Below, one piece after another: positions 56,570 through 64,000 of a DNA stretch of 64,000 bases. Under the pieces are notes generated by a model. The model was not told the origin of the DNA and made no database searches. It was given only the letters and a program-made list of their open reading frames with translations. Source of the DNA: an uncultured Maribacter sp. (GTDB lineage Bacteria > Bacteroidota > Bacteroidia > Flavobacteriales > Flavobacteriaceae); the NCBI RefSeq assembly GCF_947495965.1, contig NZ_CANMBB010000010.1:1-64000 (forward strand), in the 5' to 3' direction. Both the position numbers and the translations under genes were made by a program. Each line of letters opens with the position of its first letter. Within the stretch, counting starts at the first letter, position 1.

Positions 56570-57145
56570 CTATGGCAATTCTTGAATTTCTTTTCTAATT
56601 CTACTTAAAGAAAACTTAGTGATACCCAAGTAAGATGCAATAATGTGTAAGGGAACTTTTTCTATAATTTCTGGGTTCTTTTTTTCTAAATTAAGATAAC
56701 GTTCTTGCGCTGTTTCTTTATAAAGAGAAATCATTTTTTGGTTTATAAAAGTATAGTTTAAAGTTAAAAGCATTCTGCCCCACTCTCTAAACTCTGGTAT
56801 GGTATGAAAACAATGTTGCACGTTATCATAGCTAATACTATAAAGAGTACAGTCTGTTAGTAGTTCGTAATTTTCTTCGCTTGGTTTTTGCTCAAAAAAA
56901 GATAAATAATCATTTAAAAAATCTGGAGCAGAAAAAAACCTAGTTGTAACTTCATTCCCTTTTAAATCTATGATATAACATCTTATTATCCCCGATTCTA
57001 AAAAATAAGAGTGTTTGCTGGTCTTCCCTTCTTGTATAAGAATTGTTTCTTTTGGGAAAGATTTTTTTATAAAATAAGAAGAGATTAAGTCAGCCTTTTC
57101 GTCTGACATTGTTTTTATATTTTTTAAGTAGTCTTGAAGCTTCAT
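56570..57145 (-). CDS. Crp/Fnr family transcriptional regulator
   Basis: A 191-aa regulator with an N-terminal cyclic-nucleotide-binding beta-roll (KKSFPKETILIQEGKTSKHSYFLESGIIRCYIIDLKGNEVTTRFFSAPDF) and a C-terminal helix-turn-helix (PLHIIASYLGITKFSLSRIRKEI). No Fe-S Cys cluster is seen, so it is not an FNR oxygen sensor. The RSxSR-type cAMP motif is absent; its ligand, if any, is unknown. Such short Crp-like regulators are numerous in Bacteroidota and often control the next gene, here a membrane protein. Confidence 0.92.
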   Translation of the reverse strand: MKLQDYLKNIKTMSDEKADLISSYFIKKSFPKETILIQEGKTSKHSYFLESGIIRCYIIDLKGNEVTTRFFSAPDFLNDYLSFFEQKPSEENYELLTDCTLYSISYDNVQHCFHTIPEFREWGRMLLTLNYTFINQKMISLYKETAQERYLNLEKKNPEIIEKVPLHIIASYLGITKFSLSRIRKEIQELP

Positions 57146-57189
57146 TTTACCACCCTTAAGTATATAACCTCTCGTATAAATTTCATACC

Positions 57190-57648
57190 CTAATCTAACT
57201 TTTTATACACCTCAATATTTTTAAAAATAGTATCGTTTCTTGTATACGTATTTACTTGCTTATAGGTTTTTCCGTTATGTTCTATAGGAATAACATAGGT
57301 ATTAACATCACTCTTCATAGAGGTAGACATAGATGTTAATACTTCTGTAATAGTATCATTTTTAAAAGTATAGGTTCCAAACCCATGCCATTCCGATGCA
57401 TCTGGTGCTGGGTCTGTGTTCCAAATTACAAAACCATTTAAATATATTTTATGCTGTACTTTATTGGTATTGGTAATAAGCGTATCTGCGTTTGCTACCT
57501 GATAAAAATGGCTTAATTTCCAAACCCCATCCATCGTATTTTTAGCATTAGAGCTTTTTGTATTCATTTTGGGAGCACAAGAACTATACAGTAACCCAAG
57601 TATACATAGGTTTGCAAAAACAATTTTTTTAAAGGCTCTTTTTTTCAT
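57190..57648 (-). CDS. Small lipoprotein upstream of the Crp-type regulator
   Basis: A 152-aa lipoprotein: basic start, hydrophobic core and lipobox KKRAFKKIVFANLCILGLLYSSCAP. The mature domain (NTMDGVWKLSHFYQVANADTLITNTNKVQHKIYLNGFVIWNTDPAPDASEWHGFGTYTFKNDTITEVLTSMS) has the lipocalin-like strand pattern often seen in flavobacterial lipoproteins, but I cannot name a family. It lies 44 nt upstream of the Crp-type gene on the same strand. Confidence 0.75.
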   Translation of the reverse strand: MKKRAFKKIVFANLCILGLLYSSCAPKMNTKSSNAKNTMDGVWKLSHFYQVANADTLITNTNKVQHKIYLNGFVIWNTDPAPDASEWHGFGTYTFKNDTITEVLTSMSTSMKSDVNTYVIPIEHNGKTYKQVNTYTRNDTIFKNIEVYKKLD

Positions 57649-57838
57649 AACGCTATGTATTTTAAGCCTGTAAATTACGCCATTAAAAAGGAATAAAAGC
57701 TATCTATCTTAAATCATTTTTGGTAAAGTCCCCTTGGTTAAAAACCGCATCTTTATTTCCAATTTTAATTCCCCCTAGAAATATAGCAGCTCGTGGCACA
57801 TAATTCCGTATAAATTAGGGCTTTTACTTTGCGTAACC

Positions 57839-58300
57839 TTACTCCTTTTCTATAGTAAAGGAGACAGTTAAACCTACACTAAAATTTCTTGGCAATTTTT
57901 CAACTCAAAAAATAGCTCTGGAATGTTTTCCTTTATCTCCTAGTACTTTTACAAATAATTCAGAAGCTCCATTCACTATAATTGGAGAATCATCCCAATC
58001 TTCTCCTGATTGAAAATAAGCATCTATATGATTTAGCCCAACAATTTTATTGAATCCTATTTTCTTATCTACTTGTGCTAAAACATTCAATGCGCATAGT
58101 TCCATTGCGTTATACCCATCTTCCGTTGAAATTTCATTTCCCAAACGCCCCTGGTATTTAAATTCGCCATTTAAAATAGGAAATTGAATAGCAATGTATG
58201 CTATATTTTCTCGGATATTTACCGATTCATAACTTCCGCCTGGAGTAGATGTCTCTGGCAATTTCAATCCTAGTTTTGCTAAATTTTCTTTTGGACTCAT
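57839..58300 (-). pseudogene. RidA/YjgF-family gene with an in-frame TGA near the 3' end
   Basis: From ATG 58300 (MSPKENLAKLGLKLPETSTPGGSYESV) the protein follows the RidA-like subgroup (YjgF/YER057c/UK114 superfamily) of imine deaminases to ...NGASELFVKVLGDKGKHSRAIF and then meets TGA at 57905-57907. Directly behind it the same frame continues VEKLPRNFSVGLTVSFTIEKE and stops with TAA at 57839-57841. Family members end ...HARsaVGVAxLPLNAxVEVEaIxEV, so the TGA takes the place of the conserved Gly (GGA to TGA). The last 21 residues form the final strand of the fold. Thus the gene is either a recent nonsense mutant or is read through. The ORF-track start upstream of 58300 has no family support. 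Confidence 0.8.
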
Positions 58301-58429
58301 TCGTATTTCTATTACATATAATCCCAGATATAAGGATCTATAAACTTTCCACAAGAAAAGAAATAAATAACACCAAAACACCTAGGTTTTGGCAAATTTA
58401 TTAACAGAATAAATTTAAGAAGAAAACCT

Positions 58430-58837
58430 TTATTTTAGTTTTTCACGACTTGATTGGAGTATATTATATTCCACAATAATTAGTATTCCAATTACTACAA
58501 ATTCAAGTATAAAGTACATCCATCCTAATTCCGTTAGTTTATTGGAGTGTAAAACTATGCATGCCATGGACACCAACAAATAAATACTATTACACCCTAT
58601 TATTATCTTTAGAAAAGGTTTCCAATTTAAATTAATAAGTTGATAACAACTTATTGAATAGATAAACAAGCAAAAAGCTACTCCAGAAAGTGTATATAAA
58701 ACCTTGCTTGGCATTCCAAAGTATTTTTCCAGTTGTGCTAAGATTCCGAATAACAAAATAGCGGTTAGTAATGCTCCTAATGCATCTATTAAAAAAATCT
58801 TTTTAGGATTAGCCTTAAGTTTATTTAGAAATTTCAT
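58430..58837 (-). CDS. Four-helix membrane protein of unknown function
   Basis: From ATG 58837 (MKFLNKLKANPKKIFLIDALG; the ORF-track start is a TTG) this is a 135-aa inner-membrane protein with four helices (FLIDALGALLTAILLFGIL, VLYTLSGVAFCLFIYSISC, FLKIIIGCNSIYLLVSMACIVL, WMYFILEFVVIGILIIVEY). It resembles small integral membrane proteins found singly in Flavobacteriaceae; function unknown. It lies 37-57 nt after the next membrane gene on the same strand, so they may be co-transcribed. Confidence 0.7.
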   Translation of the reverse strand: MKFLNKLKANPKKIFLIDALGALLTAILLFGILAQLEKYFGMPSKVLYTLSGVAFCLFIYSISCYQLINLNWKPFLKIIIGCNSIYLLVSMACIVLHSNKLTELGWMYFILEFVVIGILIIVEYNILQSSREKLK

Positions 58838-58893
58838 TCCGCCATTTTTTGTATGCAAACTTTTCCTATCTGGTTAATTTTAGGAGTGTTGTA

Positions 58894-59325
58894 TTATTTA
58901 ATCCACAAAAACTCTCGTTCACAAGCTATATAAGATTGGTAATAGTTTATTTTAAAATCATCATGGGTATATTTTAATCTCCAATCTATAGCGCCAAAAT
59001 AAACAAAAGAAACCAGTATAGACCAGGCCATAATTAACCAACCAAATACAGGAATAATCTTTTGTGCTAATTTTCCTTTTATTTTATGTAAGCATACAAC
59101 TAGTATAAAAATAAAGAGTGTCCATAAAACCAAATTACCTAAAAAACCGAATAGATAAATTTCTCCAGACATAGAAAAAATCCAACTTGTGTTAGTTTCT
59201 TGAACAAACGGAAAACCATAAAATTCTGGTCCATGTTCTGGATAATCGCATACATATTTAAAAGTGAAAAATTCATCTGTAATACACCCAAGTGCTGTTA
59301 TTATAGAGAATATAATTTTTTTCAT
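58894..59325 (-). CDS. Membrane protein of unknown function
   Basis: A 143-aa protein with an N-terminal membrane segment (KKIIFSIITALGCITDEFF), a short exported loop (YPEHGPEFYGFPFVQETNTSW), and two or three further helices (YLFGFLGNLVLWTLFIFILVVCL, IPVFGWLIMAWSILVSFVYFGAI). It ends with a polar tail that has two Cys. Not recognised. It is followed by the four-helix membrane gene and may form a two-gene unit with it. Confidence 0.65.
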   Translation of the reverse strand: MKKIIFSIITALGCITDEFFTFKYVCDYPEHGPEFYGFPFVQETNTSWIFSMSGEIYLFGFLGNLVLWTLFIFILVVCLHKIKGKLAQKIIPVFGWLIMAWSILVSFVYFGAIDWRLKYTHDDFKINYYQSYIACEREFLWIK

Positions 59326-59409
59326 TTATGTAGTAATTTCTAAGCTTTTACCAAAGATAATTGGTAAAAACAATACGTACACCCCTGTTTAAGGGGAAAT
59401 TAACTAGTA

Positions 59410-59964
59410 CTAACTGGGACACTTTTTGTTATAAAAATCTACAATATCATACACCTCTCTTCTGTGTATTTCTTTACTATTAATTTTATCGATTAAAATA
59501 GGACAGCTCTTAAAGAACAAAAAATGTTTCTTTTTTAATTTAGGTCCTAATCTTGTGATTTTGTTTTCTACCATAAGGAAATAAATAGTTGCTGATCCAC
59601 CACCCATTGTCATTCCCCCGCCTGCATAACCAGCGGGAATCGTATGTCCTGGATTATAAATTTCTGTACTGTATAAAGTAATTTTTCCTGTAATATGTTC
59701 CTTTACAATTCTTGGAGGAAAATCAATAGAGGTTTTTATATAGATATAATTTTCTCCTTTGGTATGGAAGCCTGTAATATGATTATAATCGTAAGCTGTA
59801 GGTTTATCATCCCTATTAGACTTAAATTTTATGCCTCCCAAAGGCCTCACTTTTATTAAACCTTTTAATTCTGTGGAGTCTTTTAAAAAAACTGTTCCAT
59901 CATGATATTGCGCATGCATTAAAAAACAGGCTAATAAAGCTAAAAAAGTAAGTTTCGTTTTCAT
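59410..59964 (-). CDS. Exported protein of unknown function
   Basis: A 184-aa protein with a signal peptide (MKTKLTFLALLACFLMHAQYHDG). The start of the mature part (GTVFLKDSTELKGLIKVRPLGGIKFKSNRDDKPTAYDYNHITGFHTKGENYIYIKT) is of a kind often met in flavobacterial exported proteins and may be a small beta domain; later come a Gly-rich stretch (GYAGGGMTMGGGSATIYFLM) and a basic patch. No catalytic motif is seen. A 116-nt gap separates it from the ATPase gene upstream on the same strand. Confidence 0.7.
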   Translation of the reverse strand: MKTKLTFLALLACFLMHAQYHDGTVFLKDSTELKGLIKVRPLGGIKFKSNRDDKPTAYDYNHITGFHTKGENYIYIKTSIDFPPRIVKEHITGKITLYSTEIYNPGHTIPAGYAGGGMTMGGGSATIYFLMVENKITRLGPKLKKKHFLFFKSCPILIDKINSKEIHRREVYDIVDFYNKKCPS

Positions 59965-60080
59965 ATTTTTTAATCGATTTAATTTTCTTTTAAGTATCTC
60001 TCTTTACTTACAAAGTACATCCATGTACTCTTTACGACACGAGAGCATGATGCAAGTGCTAGTAGAGGTCTTGCAACTAT

Positions 60081-62201
60081 TTATTTATCTTTATTCTTTT
60101 CCTTTTCTTTTTCCTCAATGCGTTCTATTATGACATCAATAACTTTTTCTTTAGCCTTAGCAGTAATTAGATAATGTTCCTTTTTTACAGCTAATGACTT
60201 TTCTTCATCCATTTCTATAAAACCTAATTCCATTAGTTTGGGTATTCTTTTTGCTATAAATTGATAAGACAAATCAGTTAATTCTCCCAGTTTTTTGGTC
60301 GGTAATGAAACTGGTGAAAATTGCTTTAAAGCTAATAATATTCTAAACTCATCAAAATCTACTTGAAGTAAAGAAGTTCTTTCAATGTTTTTGATTTTTT
60401 CGATTAATTCTTTATTTGAAACAGTAGTTTCACACTTATTTAAAGCACCTTCTTTCATACATGTAGGACAATTCATATCATAAACTTCAAATTGCTTTTT
60501 TAGTTCAAAATCAAATTCGTGTCCTAATGAACATTTTAATACTTGAGTTGAATTGAAGTGCTCTCTTATTAAGTGATTTAAACTAAAACGAGAATCGCTA
60601 TAATATTTTCTATGTTCGGAATCTTTAGGTCTTCCATAGTTTAAATTATTTTTTCTACATAAACCATAATCTAAAGCAAACAAAGTTGAAGAGATGTTAC
60701 TCTTATCTTTTATTTTATTATAGGTGCTCAAATATCCATTTAATTCCAAGTTATTTAACAAATTTGAAAATTCATCATTTACAACAAAATGACTTGTTGG
60801 TTGGTCAGGAACATTAAATATTTTAGCTCTAGACTTAGCTATATTAAGTTTATTGAATTTTTGCTTATCAACAATTTTGTTCAATAAGTTCGTTTGATTA
60901 GCAATATTAATTTTGTCTTCAAATGGTCTTGTTATATAAGGGTTTGACTCAAAATAACTTTCTGTTATTTCCTCATAATATCTTTGAGCAGCATTACCAA
61001 TTGCGGCTTTTGTGATTTTAGCATTATGAATTAAATGAGATTCGTAACAATATGAAAGAATATATCCTAATTTTCTAGGAATATTCATTGATACATCAAA
61101 GAGAACTTCATGTAATTCTGTTTTTTTAACATCAAAATATTCATAGAAATTTGAATTAGTAAAAAACAATTTAGACCTATTTTCTATAAGACGTCTATTG
61201 TAATCTAAAGCTAATTCTTCCATACGGGAAATGGATTTATAAATATTGTAGGCTTCAAAAAAGTCTAAGTGAATAAAATCAATTTTGGAAATATCAATTT
61301 TACCTAAATATAAACGTCCTCTATATGATGCTATCTTAAATTTGACAAAATTTTCTGACAAGTTATTTAAAGGTGCAATAAACCAATCAACAAATATTTT
61401 CTGAGCTTCTAGGTCAATTTCCGAAAAATCATCAAGATATAAGTAGAGATGTCGTAATCCAATGATTTCTTTTATTTTTAAAAAATTATCAATTAATAAA
61501 CTTTTTATATCGAGGAAATTTAAAAAAATAGAATTAAACTCATTTCTTACTTTTTGTTCCTTTCCTGATTTTACTCCTCCATTAAGTTTTGGTGTTTTAC
61601 TTAATTCAATATCTAAATTTTTTTCACTTGTATTGATAAATTCTAGTTCTTTACCAATGTTTGTAAAAAGCCCTATATCAATTTTTTTAAAAACTGCGTC
61701 TAATTCATTTTCAATATTATTCAGTTCGATCTGAATGGATTGTATTTTATCATAATCTAAACCAAAAGCCCTTTCGTAGAGGTTAAATTTCAAATGTTTT
61801 TCTATTCTTTTTTTTATCTCTAGAATTATTTCTTTAATGAAATTTTTGTATAATAAATATTTGGTTAATTCATCTTTAGAAATATAAGTTTCATTTTCAT
61901 ATTTTAGAATTGGAGTTGCTCTATCGTAAATGGTTTTAACATCTAAATATAAAGGCAAAACACTTGAATGATTGATTTGCTCAATCATTGATTTCTGAAA
62001 AATAGTTGACTTTCCAGTTCCTTTTCGACCAATTAGAATAGTTGTGTTACTTAAATTGACTTTATCTTTTACTGCGCTGTTTGGAAATAGGTCAGTATAA
62101 AAATCATTAATTAAATTTTCTCCACCTTCATTTATAAGTTCCGCTTTTTGATTTAATTTAAGTGACTCCGAAAATCGTGAAAATTCTTTTATATCTATCA
62201 T
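60081..62201 (-). CDS. Large P-loop ATPase (Sll1717-like) with zinc-ribbon and winged-helix end
   Basis: A 706-aa cytosolic protein. A Walker A motif GRKGTGKST lies at residues 58-66; a Walker B-like LYLYLDDFSE is near residue 255. The pattern fits the P-loop ATPase group I know as Sll1717-like, related to STAND/KAP-type ATPases. Around residues 560-600 there is a possible zinc ribbon (CSLGHEF ... CPTC ... C). The last 100 residues look like a MarR-type winged helix (RILLALKQFSPVSLPTKKLGELTDLSYQFIAKRIPKLMELGFIEMDEEK), with a Lys/Glu-rich end. Such single-gene ATPases with nucleic-acid-binding ends are met in accessory and defence regions, but no partner gene is seen here. Function is unknown. 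Confidence 0.7.
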   Translation of the reverse strand: MIDIKEFSRFSESLKLNQKAELINEGGENLINDFYTDLFPNSAVKDKVNLSNTTILIGRKGTGKSTIFQKSMIEQINHSSVLPLYLDVKTIYDRATPILKYENETYISKDELTKYLLYKNFIKEIILEIKKRIEKHLKFNLYERAFGLDYDKIQSIQIELNNIENELDAVFKKIDIGLFTNIGKELEFINTSEKNLDIELSKTPKLNGGVKSGKEQKVRNEFNSIFLNFLDIKSLLIDNFLKIKEIIGLRHLYLYLDDFSEIDLEAQKIFVDWFIAPLNNLSENFVKFKIASYRGRLYLGKIDISKIDFIHLDFFEAYNIYKSISRMEELALDYNRRLIENRSKLFFTNSNFYEYFDVKKTELHEVLFDVSMNIPRKLGYILSYCYESHLIHNAKITKAAIGNAAQRYYEEITESYFESNPYITRPFEDKINIANQTNLLNKIVDKQKFNKLNIAKSRAKIFNVPDQPTSHFVVNDEFSNLLNNLELNGYLSTYNKIKDKSNISSTLFALDYGLCRKNNLNYGRPKDSEHRKYYSDSRFSLNHLIREHFNSTQVLKCSLGHEFDFELKKQFEVYDMNCPTCMKEGALNKCETTVSNKELIEKIKNIERTSLLQVDFDEFRILLALKQFSPVSLPTKKLGELTDLSYQFIAKRIPKLMELGFIEMDEEKSLAVKKEHYLITAKAKEKVIDVIIERIEEKEKEKNKDK

Positions 62202-62525
62202 TCTTGTTTTTTCTAGGTGTTGTGATAATTATTGCCAACTAAGATACATAAGCCACTCCCCCACCAGAAAACAACCCCTATCTTTTATTTACAGTAAAAA
62301 TCTTAATAAAAAAGTAATCTAAAAAACAGAAAAGCGTAATGCCGCTACATACTTATTAACTAAAAAAGTTAAAAACTACGGTAAGCATATAAAAAATATG
62401 TTTTTTGAGGGTAAAACCATCATTTTAAGAGGTTTTTAGGCGTATAGGTTAAAGCTATTTTTTCTACAAAAAAGGAAATTACTGGAAGGGTTGGGTAAGA
62501 ATAAAAAAAGCTACAATATCCTTTT
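62202..62525. other. AT-rich intergenic region upstream of the ATPase gene
   Basis: About 324 bases between the acyltransferase stop and the ATPase start. No open reading frame, tRNA or strong hairpin is evident; only weak A/T stems (for example AAAAAA-TATG-TTTTTT near 62391-62406). No consensus TAnnTTTG promoter was found near the ATPase ATG. Confidence 0.35.
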
Positions 62526-63635
62526 TTATTTTCTAAGCTTTTTTTGCACTAAAATTTCAACATACTTATAAGTTAAATACGATGAGCTAATAATTACTGC
62601 AAATAATAGTACCAACCAAAAAATTCTATAGGATACCCCAAGTATAATCTCTGGGTTTTTAGGTATAAAATAAACATCTAACCACATAACCCATAGGTAT
62701 ATCCAAAATAAATGTATTAAATATATAGAGTAAGATATATTACCTAGAAATAGTAATGGTTTAGAATTTAATAGTTTAAACGGCAAACCTTTATTAAGAG
62801 AAGCGCAAAGAATAAAAGCTGCAAAAAACGGTATTACAATTACGTCATATACATTAAAATGCATTACAGCTAAAGAACACAGTACCATTTTATAAAACAA
62901 CCAATCTTTACTCCATATTGTTTCTTTATTCTTTAGCGCTTTATATGCTTGGTAAACGCCAATACCAATTGTAAAACCAAATACACAACGAAGAGTTCCT
63001 AAGCCATAAAATTCATCGAGTTTAAATTTTGGATTTTGACTGGTAATAAAAACAAAGCCCGCTAAAGCTAATAGTACAGAAATAACACTCCTTATATTTT
63101 TTCCTTTATTTAGTAAAGGAATAAGTGCTATAGCAAAAATATAGGTCCACCATTCTGCAGCAATAGACCATGACCCAACATTCCAAACAGGGCGGTCAAT
63201 AATACCTGTGGTTTGTAAAAAGAATAGATGAATAAAAAAATCTGGGGAGGTTCTTGTCCATTGCCATTTTACTTCTGCATACTCTGGGAATAAGCTAAAT
63301 AGCACTATAGTTTGCAGTAAAAAAAGTACCATTATAAAAACATGTAAAGGGTAAAGCCGTGTAAATCTTGCCCATAAATATTTTTTTATAACTGTTCTTG
63401 TTCGGTTTTCTAATTTCTTACCGTACACATGGCAAATTACAAACCCACTTAGTATAAAAAAAAAGTCTACCCATAAATATCCGTTTGCTATAATAGAGGA
63501 ATATTTTGTATTTATTAACCTAGGAAAGCCACGTAACATTAACCAAATATCATAATGAAATAGCACAACTAACAACGACGCAATTCCTCTTAATGGCGTA
63601 AGAGAACAAATGTAATTCACAGATTTTTGCTCCAT
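62526..63635 (-). CDS. Acyltransferase 3 family membrane protein (OafA/YrhL type)
   Basis: A 369-aa inner-membrane enzyme with about ten helices. The start ICSLTPLRGIASLLVVLFHYDIW holds the family's catalytic His and the Arg of LRG; GYLWVDFFFILSGFVICHVYGKKL is the second signature and RFTRLYPLHVFIMVLFLLQTIV the third. Such proteins transfer acetyl or other acyl groups to sugars of cell-surface polysaccharide or other acceptors. No glycan gene cluster is in view, so the acceptor is unknown. Length is typical. Confidence 0.92.
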   Translation of the reverse strand: MEQKSVNYICSLTPLRGIASLLVVLFHYDIWLMLRGFPRLINTKYSSIIANGYLWVDFFFILSGFVICHVYGKKLENRTRTVIKKYLWARFTRLYPLHVFIMVLFLLQTIVLFSLFPEYAEVKWQWTRTSPDFFIHLFFLQTTGIIDRPVWNVGSWSIAAEWWTYIFAIALIPLLNKGKNIRSVISVLLALAGFVFITSQNPKFKLDEFYGLGTLRCVFGFTIGIGVYQAYKALKNKETIWSKDWLFYKMVLCSLAVMHFNVYDVIVIPFFAAFILCASLNKGLPFKLLNSKPLLFLGNISYSIYLIHLFWIYLWVMWLDVYFIPKNPEIILGVSYRIFWLVLLFAVIISSSYLTYKYVEILVQKKLRK

Positions 63636-63813
63636 ATTTTAGTTGGTATATGCAGGTAATTAAAATACCGTATAACGCTACTCTGTAAATTAATGGATTA
63701 AAAATGAAAAAAATGTTGAACTAATTCAACTAGAAAAATTGATTTTGATTTTTAAGATTTGGGTAAAAGCCACAAGACTATTATGTTGGAGATTGTTTTA
63801 CTATTTTTTTGAT

Positions 63814-64000
63814 TTATTGATAAAGGACACACCTTGGGGGTTTTAACTTATTTAGTCGCATATACACAAGCATTTGCCCTCTGTGGTGTGTTATATGGTC
63901 TGCAAGTAATAATAGAATTTGTCTTTTAGTTCTATTGGCTCCAAAATAATCTAACCTTTGTTCCAGTTTATTTACATCAAATTTTGATATAAATTCTATG
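63814..64000 (-). CDS. DinB-family protein, C-terminal 62 residues (runs off the window)
   Basis: This partial gene is absent from the ORF track. On the minus strand the frame ending at TAA (63814-63816) is open to the window edge. It reads ...KLEQRLDYFGANRTKRQILLLLADHITHHRGQMLVYMRLNKLKPPR, with the DinB four-helix-bundle signature: the HxxHHRGQ helix, whose His residues bind a metal, followed by Y-x-R and PP. DinB-family proteins of Bacteroidota may be metal-dependent thiol transferases or damage-related proteins; the particular activity is not known. The start is outside the window. Confidence 0.8.
   Translation of the reverse strand, partial: IEFISKFDVNKLEQRLDYFGANRTKRQILLLLADHITHHRGQMLVYMRLNKLKPPRCVLYQ

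Noticed and set aside
59965-60080. AGTACAT/ATGTACT inverted repeat near 60016-60031
   Set aside because: Seven-base arms with a 2-nt gap in AT-rich sequence; no link to a promoter or terminator could be shown.

Overview
The window is a low-GC, gene-dense chromosome segment from a member of the Flavobacteriaceae (Bacteroidota). Four things point there. Several promoters have the Bacteroidota form (TTG, about 18-20 nt, then TAnnTTTG) and Shine-Dalgarno sites are weak. There are type IX secretion (T9SS) type B substrates with a PorP/SprF partner. The order hpf-xerC-rpsU beside the tRNA/tuf/secE/nusG/rplKAJL/rpoBC block is typical, and families such as DUF2851, DUF1501/DUF1800 and DUF3467 are present. 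I cannot assign a genus from the sequence alone.

Layout. 1-16.7 kb (all minus strand) is a cell-surface region: the N-terminal part of a secreted repeat protein, two very large secreted multidomain proteins (1804 and 1346 aa) that share an almost identical 14-residue C-terminal tail, and a three-gene SprF-type cassette (TSP3-repeat protein with a type B T9SS sorting domain, PorP/SprF-family protein, OmpA-family protein). 17-34 kb is the information-processing core: prfC on the plus strand, then on the minus strand (read right to left) rpsU, xerC-like recombinase, hpf, tRNA-Thr(TGT), tRNA-Tyr, tRNA-Gly, tRNA-Thr(GGT), tuf, tRNA-Trp, secE, nusG, rplK, rplA, rplJ, rplL, rpoB, rpoC, with several hairpins that could set transcript levels. 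34-43.5 kb holds household genes (acyl-CoA dehydrogenase, ComEA-like protein, AGCS symporter, K+ channel, PspC, DUF2851, rhodanese, DUF1501/DUF1800 pair). 43.6-51.8 kb (plus strand) is marR-yceI followed by a complete trpEGDCFBA operon. A short open reading frame with three consecutive Trp codons and a terminator hairpin precede trpE, so the operon is very probably controlled by attenuation. 51.8-64 kb (minus strand) is an accessory stretch of small lipoproteins and membrane proteins, a dihydrouridine synthase, a Crp-type regulator, a large P-loop ATPase with a C-terminal winged helix, an acyltransferase, and the C-terminus of a DinB-family protein at the window edge.

Points that a standard annotation would probably miss: the Trp leader peptide; a RidA-family gene cut short by an in-frame TGA although the rest of the family fold is still encoded after it; a small membrane-protein gene behind trpA broken at a run of nine T; a terminator whose upstream arm coincides with the predicted start of the tRNA operon transcript; a rplL-rpoB attenuator-like hairpin; a repeat family in the trp intergenic gaps; and the shared C-terminal tail of the two giant secreted proteins, which is not a standard T9SS domain.

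All functional names rest on reading the protein sequences by eye and on family knowledge; no database search was run.
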